A stretch of 64,000 nucleotides of DNA from Rhizobacter sp. Root1221 (GCF_001425785.1 NZ_LMDI01000011.1:62001-126000); one strand, 5' to 3'. Positions 9,947 to 17,087 are shown, numbered from the stretch's first letter. A program made the numbers and translations. The notes: generated by a model not told the origin, from the letters alone.

Positions 9947-10954
9947 ATGTTGGACGAGCGTGCGAAGACCCTGTTGAAAGCGCTGGTGGAGCGCTACATC
10001 GCAGACGGGCAACCCGTCGGCTCGCGCACGCTGTCGCGCGCCTCCGGCCTCGACCTGTCCCCGGCCACCATCCGCAACGTGATGGCCGACCTGGAAGACC
10101 TGGGCCTCATCGCCAGCCCGCACACCAGTGCGGGCCGCATCCCCACCGCCCGCGGCTACCGCCTGTTCGTCGACACCATGCTCACCGCGCAGCCGCGCGA
10201 CCTGGGCAGCGTCGACCAGCCCCAGATCCACCCCGACCAGCCCCAGCGCGTCATCGCCAGCGCCGCCCAACTGCTGTCCAGCCTCTCCAGCTTCGTGGGC
10301 GTGGTCACCGCACCGCGCAAGGTCAGCGTTTTCCACCACATCGAATTCCTGCGCCTCTCCGAGCGCCGGGTGCTCGTCATCCTGGTCACCCCGGAGGGTG
10401 ACGTGCAGAACCGCGTCATCCTGACCGCCCAGGACTACACCCAGAGCCAGCTCCAGGAAGCCAGCAACTTCCTCACCGCTCAGTACGCCGGCCTGTCCAT
10501 CGAGCAGGTGCGCGAGCGCCTGAAGAGTGAAGTGGATGCCTTGCGCGGCGAAATCGCCGCCCTGATGCAGGCCGCCGTGCTCGCCGGCAGCGAGGCCGAC
10601 GACAGCCAGGAGCAGGTCGTCATCTCCGGCGAGCGCAACCTGCTCACCGTGCAGGACTTCTCCAGCGACATGGGTTCCCTGCGCAAGCTGTTCGACCTCT
10701 TCGAGCAGAAGACCCAGCTGATGCGCCTGCTGGACGTGTCGAGCCGCGCCGAGGGTGTGCGCATCTACATCGGCGGCGAAAGCCGGGTCGTGCCGTTCGA
10801 GGAACTGTCCGTCGTGTCCGCCCCGTACGAGGTCAACGGCCAGATCGTGGGCACCCTCGGGGTCATCGGCCCTACCCGCATGGCCTACGACCGGATGATC
10901 CAGATCGTCGACATCACGTCGCGGTTGGTCACCAACGCGCTGAGCACGAAGTAG
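9947..10954 (+). CDS. hrcA: Heat-inducible transcription repressor HrcA
   Basis: Repressor of heat-shock genes (groESL, dnaK) through CIRCE operators. The N-terminal winged helix is clear ([20 protein letters not shown], then [19 protein letters not shown]), followed by the conserved [20 protein letters not shown]. The C-terminal effector domain ends [19 protein letters not shown] used the ATG at 9947 because the protein begins at [10 protein letters not shown]; upstream frame is shadow. At 335 residues it is full length. Its stop is 35 bp before the tRNA in which the prophage is integrated. Confidence 0.96.
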   Translation: MLDERAKTLLKALVERYIADGQPVGSRTLSRASGLDLSPATIRNVMADLEDLGLIASPHTSAGRIPTARGYRLFVDTMLTAQPRDLGSVDQPQIHPDQPQRVIASAAQLLSSLSSFVGVVTAPRKVSVFHHIEFLRLSERRVLVILVTPEGDVQNRVILTAQDYTQSQLQEASNFLTAQYAGLSIEQVRERLKSEVDALRGEIAALMQAAVLAGSEADDSQEQVVISGERNLLTVQDFSSDMGSLRKLFDLFEQKTQLMRLLDVSSRAEGVRIYIGGESRVVPFEELSVVSAPYEVNGQIVGTLGVIGPTRMAYDRMIQIVDITSRLVTNALSTK

Positions 10955-10973
10955 GGCGCCGCTGGACGGTGCC

Positions 10974-10979
10974 TACAAT
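10974..10979 (+). promoter_or_regulatory. -10 element TACAAT of the tRNA gene
   Basis: TACAAT lies 10 bases upstream of the mature tRNA 5' end, the spacing expected for a host tRNA promoter with a very short leader. The -35 is weak and overlaps the end of hrcA. Confidence 0.5.
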
Positions 10980-10989
10980 GGCGCCCTTC

Positions 10990-11066
10990 GGGCCGTTAGC
11001 TCAGTTGGTTAGAGCAGAGGACTCATAATCCTTTGGTCGTTGGTTCAAGTCCAACACGGCCTACCA
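10990..11066 (+). tRNA. tRNA with CAU anticodon (Ile2 or Met type)
   Basis: A 77-nt tRNA with encoded CCA. The acceptor stem GGGCCGT pairs with ACGGCCT (first pair G-U), the T-arm is GTTGG-TTCAAGT-CCAAC and the anticodon loop reads CTCATAA. The anticodon CAU fits elongator methionine or the lysidine-modified isoleucine tRNA. The anticodon arm and T-arm resemble the tRNA-Ile2 (ileX) class more, but sequence alone does not settle it. The prophage integrated into its 3' part and left the gene intact at this end. Confidence 0.9.
11022..11066 (+). other. attL core (3' part of the tRNA)
   Basis: This 45-bp stretch, from the anticodon loop to the CCA end, is repeated without mismatch at 58908-58952. 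Identity stops abruptly on both sides, which defines the crossover segment. The integrase gene ends 19 bp away, the usual arrangement for a tRNA-integrating tyrosine recombinase. Confidence 0.92.
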
Positions 11067-11084
11067 AACTTACCTCGTGAGAGG

Positions 11085-12353
11085 TCAGGCGACGAGAGTG
11101 AGTCGCTTAGTGTGGGGGACGCTACCGCGGGGGCTTTTGTGTGGGGTGGCGATAAGGTCGTCACCTTGCGGGGGTTTATTCCCGTGCAGTCGGTCGAGCA
11201 CTGCGGCGGCCTGGGCGCCAGCCGCATCCGGGCACAGGTGGGCGTACTTCTGAGTCATGCTCGCGTCCGCGTGTCCCAGCAGGTGCTGTACCGTGAGGAG
11301 CGGTACACCGGCCTGGACGAGCCGTGACGCGAAGGTGTCCCGGAACGTGTGCGGGGTCGCACGGTCCTGCGTCGGGTCGTCATTAAGTCCGCAATCGTCC
11401 ATGTGTCGTTGAATGCTGCCGGTTGCGTGGCCGCGGGGTACGTCCTCGCCCGACCACGCCTTACCGCTGAGTTGCGGGAAGACGTAGGACAGTCGATGCG
11501 GCGCCAGGATGGTCTGACGCTCGGCCAGCATTGCGCGAGACCGCGCCGGCAGCTTCAGCAGGGACTCGTTCTGAACCTTCGAGCGGAACAGGTCGATGGT
11601 GCCCTCGTCGAAGTTCACTTGGGACCACCGAAGCGTCGCTGCTTCGTTGTAGCGGGCCCCCGAGTCGAGCAGGAGCATCGACAAGTGCCACGCGTCCAGG
11701 GCCGAGCGGTCCTTGGGCGCCTGGAAGGCCGCAGCGCGGAGCGACTCCAGCAGCTTCTCCTCTTCATGCACGCGGAGCCAGCGCAGCTTGCCCCTTCCTT
11801 CTGGTGCCTTCAGGCTGGCGGCCTTGTTGTGACGCTGCGACCACACGATGGGCGTGGCTGGCATCACGGTGCCACTGGCCTGCACGTAGCCCAGGATGGA
11901 CTGCACCAGCGACATTTCGCGGTTGATGGTGGCAGCGGAATTTCCTTCAGCAACTCGCGCTTTCTTCAGGGCAACGAGGTGAGCCTGGGTCAGGTCATGA
12001 ACACCCAGATCCTTCGGGAGTCCAAAGCGGGCGTTGTGCCGCTCGACCCACTCCGGGCCGTCTTTGACCAGCTCGGATCCGAACAGCTTTCGTACGCGGC
12101 TCACGTCATGCTTGTGGTTGCGGTGGGTCGCCTCGGTGGCTTCGAGCCACGCGTGCGCGGCCTCGAACAGGCCCATGCGACCCCGGCCGGCGCGGGCCAG
12201 CTCGTGGTCCTCCCGGACCTCAGCGCGGCGCTTCACCTCCCAGGCCTGCGCTGCGGTCTTTGAGGTTTCCCCCGTCGACTCGCGGATGCGCTTTCCTTTG
12301 AACTCGAACTCGCATTGCCACACGGACGAACCGGGGCGTTTGTAGACGGCCAT
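11085..12353 (-). CDS. int: Tyrosine recombinase (phage integrase)
   Basis: Site-specific recombinase that integrates and excises the prophage at the tRNA. The ATG at 12353 (MAVYKRPG) is preceded by a strong AAAGGAGG; the upstream frame adds only eight residues. The N-terminal 60 residues resemble the Arm-type DNA-binding domain, followed by an SAM-like core-binding domain. The catalytic domain shows the arginine in SGARYNEAATLRW, HTFRDTF (HxxR), LLGHAD and the nucleophile in TQKYAHL. The gene ends 19 bp from attL. Its last 30 codons contain the phage promoter-like element 11148-11184, so that element is also coding (HGNKPPQGDD). Confidence 0.96.
   Translation of the reverse strand: MAVYKRPGSSVWQCEFEFKGKRIRESTGETSKTAAQAWEVKRRAEVREDHELARAGRGRMGLFEAAHAWLEATEATHRNHKHDVSRVRKLFGSELVKDGPEWVERHNARFGLPKDLGVHDLTQAHLVALKKARVAEGNSAATINREMSLVQSILGYVQASGTVMPATPIVWSQRHNKAASLKAPEGRGKLRWLRVHEEEKLLESLRAAAFQAPKDRSALDAWHLSMLLLDSGARYNEAATLRWSQVNFDEGTIDLFRSKVQNESLLKLPARSRAMLAERQTILAPHRLSYVFPQLSGKAWSGEDVPRGHATGSIQRHMDDCGLNDDPTQDRATPHTFRDTFASRLVQAGVPLLTVQHLLGHADASMTQKYAHLCPDAAGAQAAAVLDRLHGNKPPQGDDLIATPHKSPRGSVPHTKRLTLVA
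11148..11184 (-). promoter_or_regulatory. Candidate phage RNA polymerase promoter, copy a
   Basis: On the minus strand the core reads AATAAACCCCCGCAAGGTGA, followed by a small hairpin AAGGTGACGACCTT. It resembles the T3 phage promoter (AATTAACCCTCACTAAAGGG) but is two bases shorter between the CCC block and the G start. Thirty bases (11148-11177) are identical to copy d at 57838-57867. In the lysogen it points out through attL toward the host tRNA and hrcA; in excised circular DNA it points across attP into the N-terminal RNA polymerase gene. Confidence 0.55.
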
Positions 12354-12422
12354 GAGGCCTCCTTTCGTGTTGAACACACTCGTCAGGGCCCGGGGGAACG
12401 GGCAGGCCCTGAACGGCTGGGT

Positions 12423-12602
12423 TCATCTGCTGCTTTGCGGTTGTGGATGGAGCGCCGCTGTGTGTGCGGCGGACCTGCTGGCCTGAGCAAGCAAGTGCTC
12501 CAGAACGCGGCGGTCGATGTAGGCGGCCAGTGCGCGGGCCTGGGTGAGGAAGAACGCTTCCATGGCAGGGCCGCGTGGGCGTAGGGCGAACTCAAAGTCC
12601 AT
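12423..12602 (-). CDS. Small phage protein, unknown
   Basis: 59 residues beginning MDFEFALRPRGPAMEAF, helical and alanine rich. Its ATG overlaps the stop of the preceding gene (TGATG at 12600-12604), which supports translation by coupling. It lies between the XRE regulator operon and int. Position would suit an excisionase or regulator, but there is no recognisable DNA-binding motif. Confidence 0.55.
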   Translation of the reverse strand: MDFEFALRPRGPAMEAFFLTQARALAAYIDRRVLEHLLAQASRSAAHTAALHPQPQSSR

Positions 12603-12946
12603 CAGTGGACCTTCGGGCTGCTGGTGAACCCGCCCATCGAGAAGTTGCAGTACCACTGCACGACTTCCTGGGAGTCCAGGGCTCTTTGGGACCAACGCTG
12701 CACGGCCATCCCGCAGTACAGGGTCACAGTGACGCAGTCGTCGTCCCAGGTGAAGCAGACGGGCTCATTGGAGCGCCCTGTGAGCGCGAACCAAGGCATT
12801 GCCTCGTCGGTTGCGTCCTCGACGTCCTCGGTCGGGAGCGCGAGGTTCAGGTCAGCGAGGAGCCTTTGTGCCTGCCTTCTGCGAGCGGCGGGCGATTGTC
12901 GGGGCGCTTCGGGGCAGACGTTCAATGTCGAGAGGGTTTTTTCCAT
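12602..12946 (-). CDS. Hypothetical phage protein in the regulator-int operon
   Basis: 114 residues; the C-terminal half (MPWFALTGRSNEPVCFTWDD) looks like a compact beta fold, whereas the first 45 residues are basic and low in hydrophobics. The first 95 bp overlap the end of the XRE gene in another frame, so the true start may be further in. It is translationally coupled to the next gene. No function recognised. Confidence 0.5.
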   Translation of the reverse strand: MEKTLSTLNVCPEAPRQSPAARRRQAQRLLADLNLALPTEDVEDATDEAMPWFALTGRSNEPVCFTWDDDCVTVTLYCGMAVQRWSQRALDSQEVVQWYCNFSMGGFTSSPKVH

Positions 12947-13220
12947 TCAGTGCGGCCCAGACGTTGGGCTCCATGTAGTACAGCCATTGATTCGCGAAAT
13001 CCTTCTGCGAGAGGCCAAGAGCCTCGGCCCAGACCTTGAGGTCGTGGGTGGGGAGAGCAGAGATCCCCCGTTCGATCTGAGAAACCATCGTCGGATAGGC
13101 GAAGTCGAGCTTCATCGCCAAGTCCAGCTGAGTGAGGCCGGCCGTCTCGCGAGTCTCCTTAAGCCATGCGCCGAAGCGCTTGCGAAGGACGCGGGTCGTA
13201 GACGAGGTAGGAACGGTCAT
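12852..13220 (-). CDS. XRE-family helix-turn-helix regulator, candidate prophage repressor
   Basis: 122 residues with an N-terminal Cro/CI-type HTH at about residues 14-72: FGAWLKETRETAGLTQLDLA, YPTMVSQIERGISALPTHDL and a following helix. No C-terminal self-cleavage peptidase domain is present, so induction by RecA as for lambda CI is unlikely. It heads an operon that continues through two small genes to int. The hairpin at 13285-13323, the dyad at 13488-13541, a palindromic motif at 13469 and a promoter-like element at 13558 all lie upstream. It is the best candidate for the protein that binds the repeated AACTCGAACTAGTT motif, by position only. Confidence 0.8.
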   Translation of the reverse strand: MTVPTSSTTRVLRKRFGAWLKETRETAGLTQLDLAMKLDFAYPTMVSQIERGISALPTHDLKVWAEALGLSQKDFANQWLYYMEPNVWAALNGKNPLDIERLPRSAPTIARRSQKAGTKAPR

Positions 13221-13284
13221 GTGTAGCTCCGTCGGGTGAAGTGGGTTGATGAGTTGATCTGTGCTTACAGCGTCCTATGCTAAA

Positions 13285-13323
13285 CCATGGAGGGGGATGC
13301 AACGATCCCTCCCCCCTACATGG
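13285..13323. promoter_or_regulatory. Strong inverted repeat upstream of the XRE gene
   Basis: CCATG at the left pairs with CATGG at the right, and GGGGGAT pairs with ATCCC plus the C-run that follows, around a 6-base loop. It lies 65 bp upstream of the XRE start codon. Without a T-tract it could be an attenuator, an mRNA-stabilising hairpin or an operator. Confidence 0.5.
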
Positions 13324-13468
13324 TGGATTCCCTACTCCAATCGGGCCTCCGAAGAGAGCCCGTAGCGTTACGCCCGGGTAACAAGCCCGATGCTCGGAGG
13401 TTCGAGACCCCTCTTGGGAGTCCTAGGAGAGCTAAGACTCACAGCAGGAGTTTCACAGGTGGCTGTTC

Positions 13469-13483
13469 ACTCAGCTAGTTGAA
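13469..13483. promoter_or_regulatory. Palindromic operator-like motif, site 1
   Basis: ACTCAGCTAGTTGAA, a degenerate copy of the repeated AACTCGAACTAGTT motif, next to the large dyad at 13488 and upstream of the XRE regulator. Confidence 0.4.
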
Positions 13484-13487
13484 GATG

Positions 13488-13541
13488 CTTAGGATGTACA
13501 GAACTTCTCTAGAGATCAAGAGAGTCCTGTGTAGTCCTAAG
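13488..13541. promoter_or_regulatory. 54-bp imperfect dyad
   Basis: CTTAGGA at one end pairs with TCCTAAG at the other, ACAG with CTGT and ACTTCTCT with AGAGAGT further in. On the minus strand it follows promoter-like copy b by about 20 bp, so it would be a hairpin in the 5' leader of a transcript toward the XRE-int operon. Copy c at 44321 also has a dyad just downstream. Possible RNase III-type processing site or operator. Confidence 0.5.
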
Positions 13542-13557
13542 ATACATAGAGGGAGCG

Positions 13558-13584
13558 CCGTCAACCTGCGGGGGTTTATTCCCG
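13558..13584 (-). promoter_or_regulatory. Candidate phage RNA polymerase promoter, copy b
   Basis: Minus strand core AATAAACCCCCGCAGGTTGA, differing from copies a and d mainly where initiation would occur. It overlaps the stop codon of the 57-aa gene (GAA TAA) and points toward the XRE-int operon. Confidence 0.5.
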
Positions 13585-13749
13585 CCAGTCGTCCGCGCCA
13601 CGGTTCTCCCAGACTTCCACCAGGGCCCCCAGCAGCAGGAGGGACCAGTCGGCGTATGCCTGCCGGGCCGTCCAGCCCCACCCGACGAGTCCGGCCTCGT
13701 GGCAGACCCATCGTCCCGCCTTGCGCACGAAACGCAGCCGGGGCTTCAT
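13576..13749 (-). CDS. Small tryptophan-rich phage protein
   Basis: 57 residues beginning MKPRLRFVRKAGRWVCHEAG and ending GADDWRE. A basic N-terminus is followed by a hydrophobic helix (WSLLLLGALVEVW). Its ATG overlaps the stop of the preceding 58-aa gene by one base, the third member of a tightly coupled operon of small genes. The stop codon is inside promoter-like copy b. Function unknown. Confidence 0.6.
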   Translation of the reverse strand: MKPRLRFVRKAGRWVCHEAGLVGWGWTARQAYADWSLLLLGALVEVWENRGADDWRE

Positions 13750-13925
13750 CAGGACCTCCCGAAACGGCGTCCTCGTGTCTCGCCGAGCGCCTGTCGATAG
13801 GCGTCCTCGGACATGCCGGACCGGAGGAAAGTCCTGCGTTGGTTGATCCTCATCCGAGCCGTCGCGGCTTGGTCAAGCTCGCGGAGACGTGCTTCCCGCT
13901 CCTGTTCTGGGGTGGGTTTAGTCAT
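13749..13925 (-). CDS. Small charged phage protein
   Basis: 58 residues, starting MTKPTPEQEREARLRELDQA, mainly a charged helix with a basic C-terminus (ETRGRRFGRS). The ATG at 13925 has a good ribosome site (GAGGAGA) and overlaps the stop of the upstream 39-aa gene (ATGA). Function unknown. Confidence 0.6.
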   Translation of the reverse strand: MTKPTPEQEREARLRELDQAATARMRINQRRTFLRSGMSEDAYRQALGETRGRRFGRS

Positions 13926-14041
13926 TGCTTGGTCTCCTCGCGCACGAAGCGACACAGGGACCAGATCAACAGGGCGGCGCCAGCGGCGCACAGCAGGAGG
14001 CAAGTTCCTCCAAAGATGGGTGCAGGATTCAGGTGAGTCAT
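13922..14041 (-). CDS. 39-aa single-pass membrane protein
   Basis: Begins MTHLNPAPIFGG, then one hydrophobic segment (TCLLLCAAGAALLIWSL) and a short charged tail (CRFVREETKQ), predicting a single membrane helix. The stop overlaps the next start in ATGA, which argues for real translation. First gene of the 14041-13576 operon; a possible -10 (TATAGA) lies about 30 bp upstream. Function unknown. Confidence 0.55.
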   Translation of the reverse strand: MTHLNPAPIFGGTCLLLCAAGAALLIWSLCRFVREETKQ

Positions 14042-14188
14042 GAAGGCTGTTGTTCTATACAGTAATGTTTGCCGATCACTGGCTCACGGGATGAGCCACT
14101 GACAGCCGGCGCGGTTAGGTGTGACCTCTGTCACGGAGAGGCTCTGGAGGGCGGTGTGTTGCTCGGGGAAACTCATGGGATGCACCAC

Positions 14189-14464
14189 ATGAAGACCGCG
14201 GCGATGGCCGCAGCGCTCTCCCTCCTGACCGCCTGTGGGGGCGGGGAGAGCCAGGACCCGCAGACCGATCAGGAGAAGTACGACTACGCCGTGAACTCCC
14301 CAGGCCCATGGCGGTGCGGGGACCTCGTGTGGCTGGAGTGGGCTCAGGAGTGGTACAACCGGCACCCTGGGGCCCGCCCGGATCTGCCGCCGGAATACAC
14401 GCTGGATCCAGACGGCGACGGCAAGGTGAATTGCCCGAACCTGCCGTCCAAGGGAACAACTTAG
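14189..14464 (+). CDS. Small lipoprotein, accessory gene
   Basis: 91 residues: signal peptide MKTAAMAAALSLLTACGGGE with lipobox LTAC, then a mature part containing WRCGDLVWLEWAQEWYNRHP and a calcium-loop-like DPDGDGKVNC. An in-frame ATG at 14180 adds MHH. It runs against the phage genes, so it is probably expressed in the lysogen. A surface or periplasmic lipoprotein in this setting could modify the host envelope, for example by excluding other phages; this is inference. Confidence 0.6.
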   Translation: MKTAAMAAALSLLTACGGGESQDPQTDQEKYDYAVNSPGPWRCGDLVWLEWAQEWYNRHPGARPDLPPEYTLDPDGDGKVNCPNLPSKGTT

Positions 14465-14776
14465 GTTCGCGTCACGGCTTCGGGGGCCGCTCGCGCCACG
14501 GTTTCGGCCGCGGATTGGTCCTGGAGGTCATGAAGGGCACTTCGGTTCGGAGTACTCGTGCCCACCAGAAGTCCCGGAACGTGGTCCCCGGCCTTCCGGT
14601 GGGAGCTGACGTGAGCGAGTCGCGCTAGAAGCCGCGCAATGGGCCCGCCACGCGTTCAAAGCGCACACGGTGCGGCCGTGGTGTGCCTAACGGATGCGAT
14701 GTCTACAGCGGGCCCCAATAGGGCTGCGGGACTTGCGGGACAATTCAGCTTGTCTACAGGAACGCAGGGGACAGCT

Positions 14777-15394
14777 ATGACTTTCGTTGACATTCCCGCA
14801 TGGCTGCTCGACGTGATGGGCAAGGCGGGTATTGGTCTTGCGAGCTTCTGGCTTGGATACTCGGCGAAGCGTCCGAAGCTAGAACTTGGCGGGATCGGAT
14901 CAGGAGGCTTTGACGTTGCCGGAAAGGACGTCATGGCTACCTCCTTCACGATCCATAACCGCCCCTCGTTCTTCGGATTGCCGTTCAATCGCGATGCCGC
15001 CACCATCGTCGAAGCTCGGGTCTACGACCCCGATCTAAAGGAGTACGTGGGGCCGGGGCTAATGTGGCTGGCCGCTGAAGGGCCGGAGATGGTTCGGGAG
15101 CGGACGATTGCGTCCGGCCGACAGGCGACCGTCATGGTGCTCGCGAAGGAACGGCATGCCGAGGACTTCTTTGTGTTTGCTTCGGACAGGAGGTCCGCTG
15201 AACTCCCTAGGCAGCTAAAGAAGTTCAAGGAAGCAAGGAAAGATCTTGAACTGAGACTGATCGACGTCAACAGACACCGGTACAACTACCGATTCACAGC
15301 GAGAAACGACGACCAGTCCGTCGGGGTGATGCGTAAGGGGCTTCGGCTCGGCACACGATGGAACCTGTTGCGGCGGGCGTTGGGTCCCATGTGA
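14777..15394 (+). CDS. Plus-strand accessory protein with N-terminal membrane helix
   Basis: 205 residues. I chose the ATG at 14777 (MTFVDIPAWL); the longer frame upstream lacks features. A hydrophobic stretch MGKAGIGLASFWLGYSA near residues 14-30 looks like a membrane helix, followed by a soluble domain with beta-strand patterns (FDVAGKDVMATSFTIHNRPS) and a basic C-terminus. It is transcribed against the phage genes and is followed by a strong inverted repeat shared with the convergent operon. No family recognised. Confidence 0.6.
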   Translation: MTFVDIPAWLLDVMGKAGIGLASFWLGYSAKRPKLELGGIGSGGFDVAGKDVMATSFTIHNRPSFFGLPFNRDAATIVEARVYDPDLKEYVGPGLMWLAAEGPEMVRERTIASGRQATVMVLAKERHAEDFFVFASDRRSAELPRQLKKFKEARKDLELRLIDVNRHRYNYRFTARNDDQSVGVMRKGLRLGTRWNLLRRALGPM

Positions 15395-15395
15395 A

Positions 15396-15426
15396 ACCGG
15401 GCCGCGTCACGGCTTCTAGGCCCGGT
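15396..15426. terminator. Bidirectional terminator-like inverted repeat
   Basis: ACCGGGCC at 15396-15403 pairs perfectly with GGCCCGGT at 15419-15426 across a 15-base loop. It lies exactly between the ends of the convergent genes 14777-15394 (+) and 15437-15643 (-). No long T-tract on either side. Confidence 0.6.
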
Positions 15427-15436
15427 CGCTGGCGGC

Positions 15437-15643
15437 TCAGGACACCCCGAACTGTTTCAACAGCACGAGGATGACACCCGAAAGTCCGACGGTCACGGCG
15501 ACACCCAGCGCGAAGGGCGCCAGCAGGGTGTCAACGATGATCTTGCGCCGCTCCGCGTTCAGCTTCGCAGTCTCGGCGCGGATCTTGGCGGTTTCGGCTT
15601 CCATGCGGGCGGCTTCGCGGGCGTGAAGGGCAGGGGCTTTCAT
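15437..15643 (-). CDS. Small phage membrane protein with coiled-coil start
   Basis: 68 residues: a heptad-like N-terminus (EAARMEAETAKIRAETAKLN) followed by a hydrophobic segment LAPFALGVAVTVGLSGVILV and a short tail. The amphipathic helix plus one membrane helix resembles small phage membrane proteins of unknown role. Last gene of the minus-strand block 17188-15437. Confidence 0.6.
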   Translation of the reverse strand: MKAPALHAREAARMEAETAKIRAETAKLNAERRKIIVDTLLAPFALGVAVTVGLSGVILVLLKQFGVS

Positions 15644-15658
15644 TGTGCATCCTTCCGC

Positions 15659-15838
15659 TTAGTCGTGGGGGACCACGTCGACCGTCCGGAAACCCCGGAT
15701 GCCGGTACGCCCCGCGCGAACGTCCGCCGCGTGGCGCTGGGCCTGTCTTCTGGACCACGTCGAGCGGTCACGGTGGGAGAGGTAGGAGGCAACGCCCAGG
15801 CCGGGCGGGTAGCTGATGCGGACGCAGTAGAGGGACAT
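15659..15838 (-). CDS. Small phage protein, unknown
   Basis: 59 residues from ATG 15838 (MSLYCVRISYPPGLGVASYL) to FRTVDVVPHD. Arginine rich, no membrane segment. Operator-like site 2 is 90 bp upstream. Probably part of the small-protein block downstream of 17188. Confidence 0.5.
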   Translation of the reverse strand: MSLYCVRISYPPGLGVASYLSHRDRSTWSRRQAQRHAADVRAGRTGIRGFRTVDVVPHD

Positions 15839-15927
15839 AGAGCAGGCGCACGGGTGCGCGATAGCGGTCAACAGCGACCGACACAGCACACCCGGGGATG
15901 CGCTGTAGCTGTAGCTATCGTGAGCAG

Positions 15928-15944
15928 GTCGGACTAGTTCGCGG
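15928..15944. promoter_or_regulatory. Palindromic operator-like motif, site 2
   Basis: GTCGGACTAGTTCGCGG, upstream of the 59-aa gene and just beyond the end of the 198-aa gene. Confidence 0.4.
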
Positions 15945-15985
15945 CCCGTCTTCTCCTGCGTTTGCGGCGGCGTCGGCGCATGTGG

Positions 15986-16582
15986 TCAGTAGCTCCCGAG
16001 GCCGTGCTGCCGGCAATAGGTCAGAACCGCTTCGTGATCGAAGTCGAAAAGCTCGCCGGAGGTGCCCCAGTCCCGATACTGGACACGGACGCTGCAGGGC
16101 TCGCCGTGGTGGTCAAGGTCGCCTACAAGCTCGACGTGCGGGCCGCCAGTGCACAGGACGATTCGGTACTCCTCGGGGTCCAGGGAATCACCAGGAGATC
16201 CCCAGCCGCTGCGCACCTCGACCGACAACGGGTCTTCATCGATGGCCCGTTCTGCGTCTTCGCGGTCGTCGTAGTCGCCTGCGGCTTCCTCAAGCTCGGC
16301 GAGTTCTTCGACCTCCGAGGACATTTCGTCTTCCAGTTCGCGCAGGCGGTCGCCGTGCTCCAGCTCGAAGGCGACGAGCGCATCAGTGACGCCCTTGGAT
16401 GCACCCTCCTGGCACTGGGCCTGTCGCAGCCGCAGGCACTCGCCGCGAAGCTCCAGCACCTCGGCGCAGTCGTCCCGCAGTTCTTCCAGGCGGTCCCAGT
16501 CGCATTCCAGGGCGGCGACCATGGCGCACACACTGGCGACTTGGGCGCGGGCTTGTTGTTCGGCGTGGTTCTCGGTGGTCAT
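15986..16582 (-). CDS. Acidic phage protein, unknown
   Basis: 198 residues. The first 110 are a charged helical region (WDRLEELRDDCAEVLELRGE, VEELAELEEAAGDYDD); the rest is a compact segment (EEYRIVLCTGGPHVELVGDL, YRDWGTSGELFDFDHEAVLT). The C-terminal pattern recurs in hypothetical proteins of other prophages, but no function is known to me. Operator-like site 3 lies 30 bp upstream. Confidence 0.65.
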   Translation of the reverse strand: MTTENHAEQQARAQVASVCAMVAALECDWDRLEELRDDCAEVLELRGECLRLRQAQCQEGASKGVTDALVAFELEHGDRLRELEDEMSSEVEELAELEEAAGDYDDREDAERAIDEDPLSVEVRSGWGSPGDSLDPEEYRIVLCTGGPHVELVGDLDHHGEPCSVRVQYRDWGTSGELFDFDHEAVLTYCRQHGLGSY

Positions 16583-16611
16583 GTTGGTGTCTCGTGAGCG
16601 GGTTGCAGTGG

Positions 16612-16630
16612 GTAACTAGAACTAGTTCAG
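16612..16630. promoter_or_regulatory. Palindromic operator-like motif, site 3
   Basis: GTAACTAGAACTAGTTCAG, 30 bp upstream of the 198-aa gene start. Confidence 0.45.
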
Positions 16631-16863
16631 GGCGTCATGAGTGCGTCAGCAGTGACCTTCGCGGCTTGCAGGCTGGCCCTGTGGGCTTGTGCGACGTACT
16701 CGCCATCGACCCACAGTTCCGAACGCCACTCGTCCCAGTGATCCGAGCGAATCACGTACACCCGGCGGTCTTGGGGTTCGCCTACGGTCTTGAGCATGTC
16801 GACGATGCGGTCAGTTGGGTGGGTGCGCTTCCCGATGACGGTGGTGATGCCGCGGGCTCTCAT
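16627..16863 (-). CDS. Small phage protein, unknown
   Basis: 78 residues, MRARGITTVIGKRTHPTDRI to VTADALMTP. Its start overlaps the stop of the upstream gene by 4 bp. A mixed alpha/beta sequence without recognised motif. Confidence 0.55.
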   Translation of the reverse strand: MRARGITTVIGKRTHPTDRIVDMLKTVGEPQDRRVYVIRSDHWDEWRSELWVDGEYVAQAHRASLQAAKVTADALMTP

Positions 16864-17087
16864 TGCGTGTCCCCGAGGATCACGGCGGGCACCAGATAGG
16901 TGCCGATGTACTCGGCAGTGCCGGGCACGTAGTCCACCGATTCACACACACGGCCGGGTGCATCGAAGTGGTGGGAGAAGGGCACCGGGCCATGCCGCAC
17001 CACGCGTCCGTCGGGCAACTGGGCGAACAGAATCTCTATGCGGTCAGGACGTTCGACCGAGAAGCCTTTGCAGAGTACGCGGTTCAT
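16860..17087 (-). CDS. Small phage protein, unknown
   Basis: 75 residues, MNRVLCKGFSVERPDRIEIL to AVILGDTQ. Overlapping start/stop pairs (ATGA) with both neighbours support translation. No function recognised. Confidence 0.55.
   Translation of the reverse strand: MNRVLCKGFSVERPDRIEILFAQLPDGRVVRHGPVPFSHHFDAPGRVCESVDYVPGTAEYIGTYLVPAVILGDTQ

Noticed and set aside
13475-13711. 78-codon minus-strand frame
   Set aside because: It overlaps the better supported 57-aa gene in another frame and runs through the dyad and promoter-like element; composition looks non-coding.
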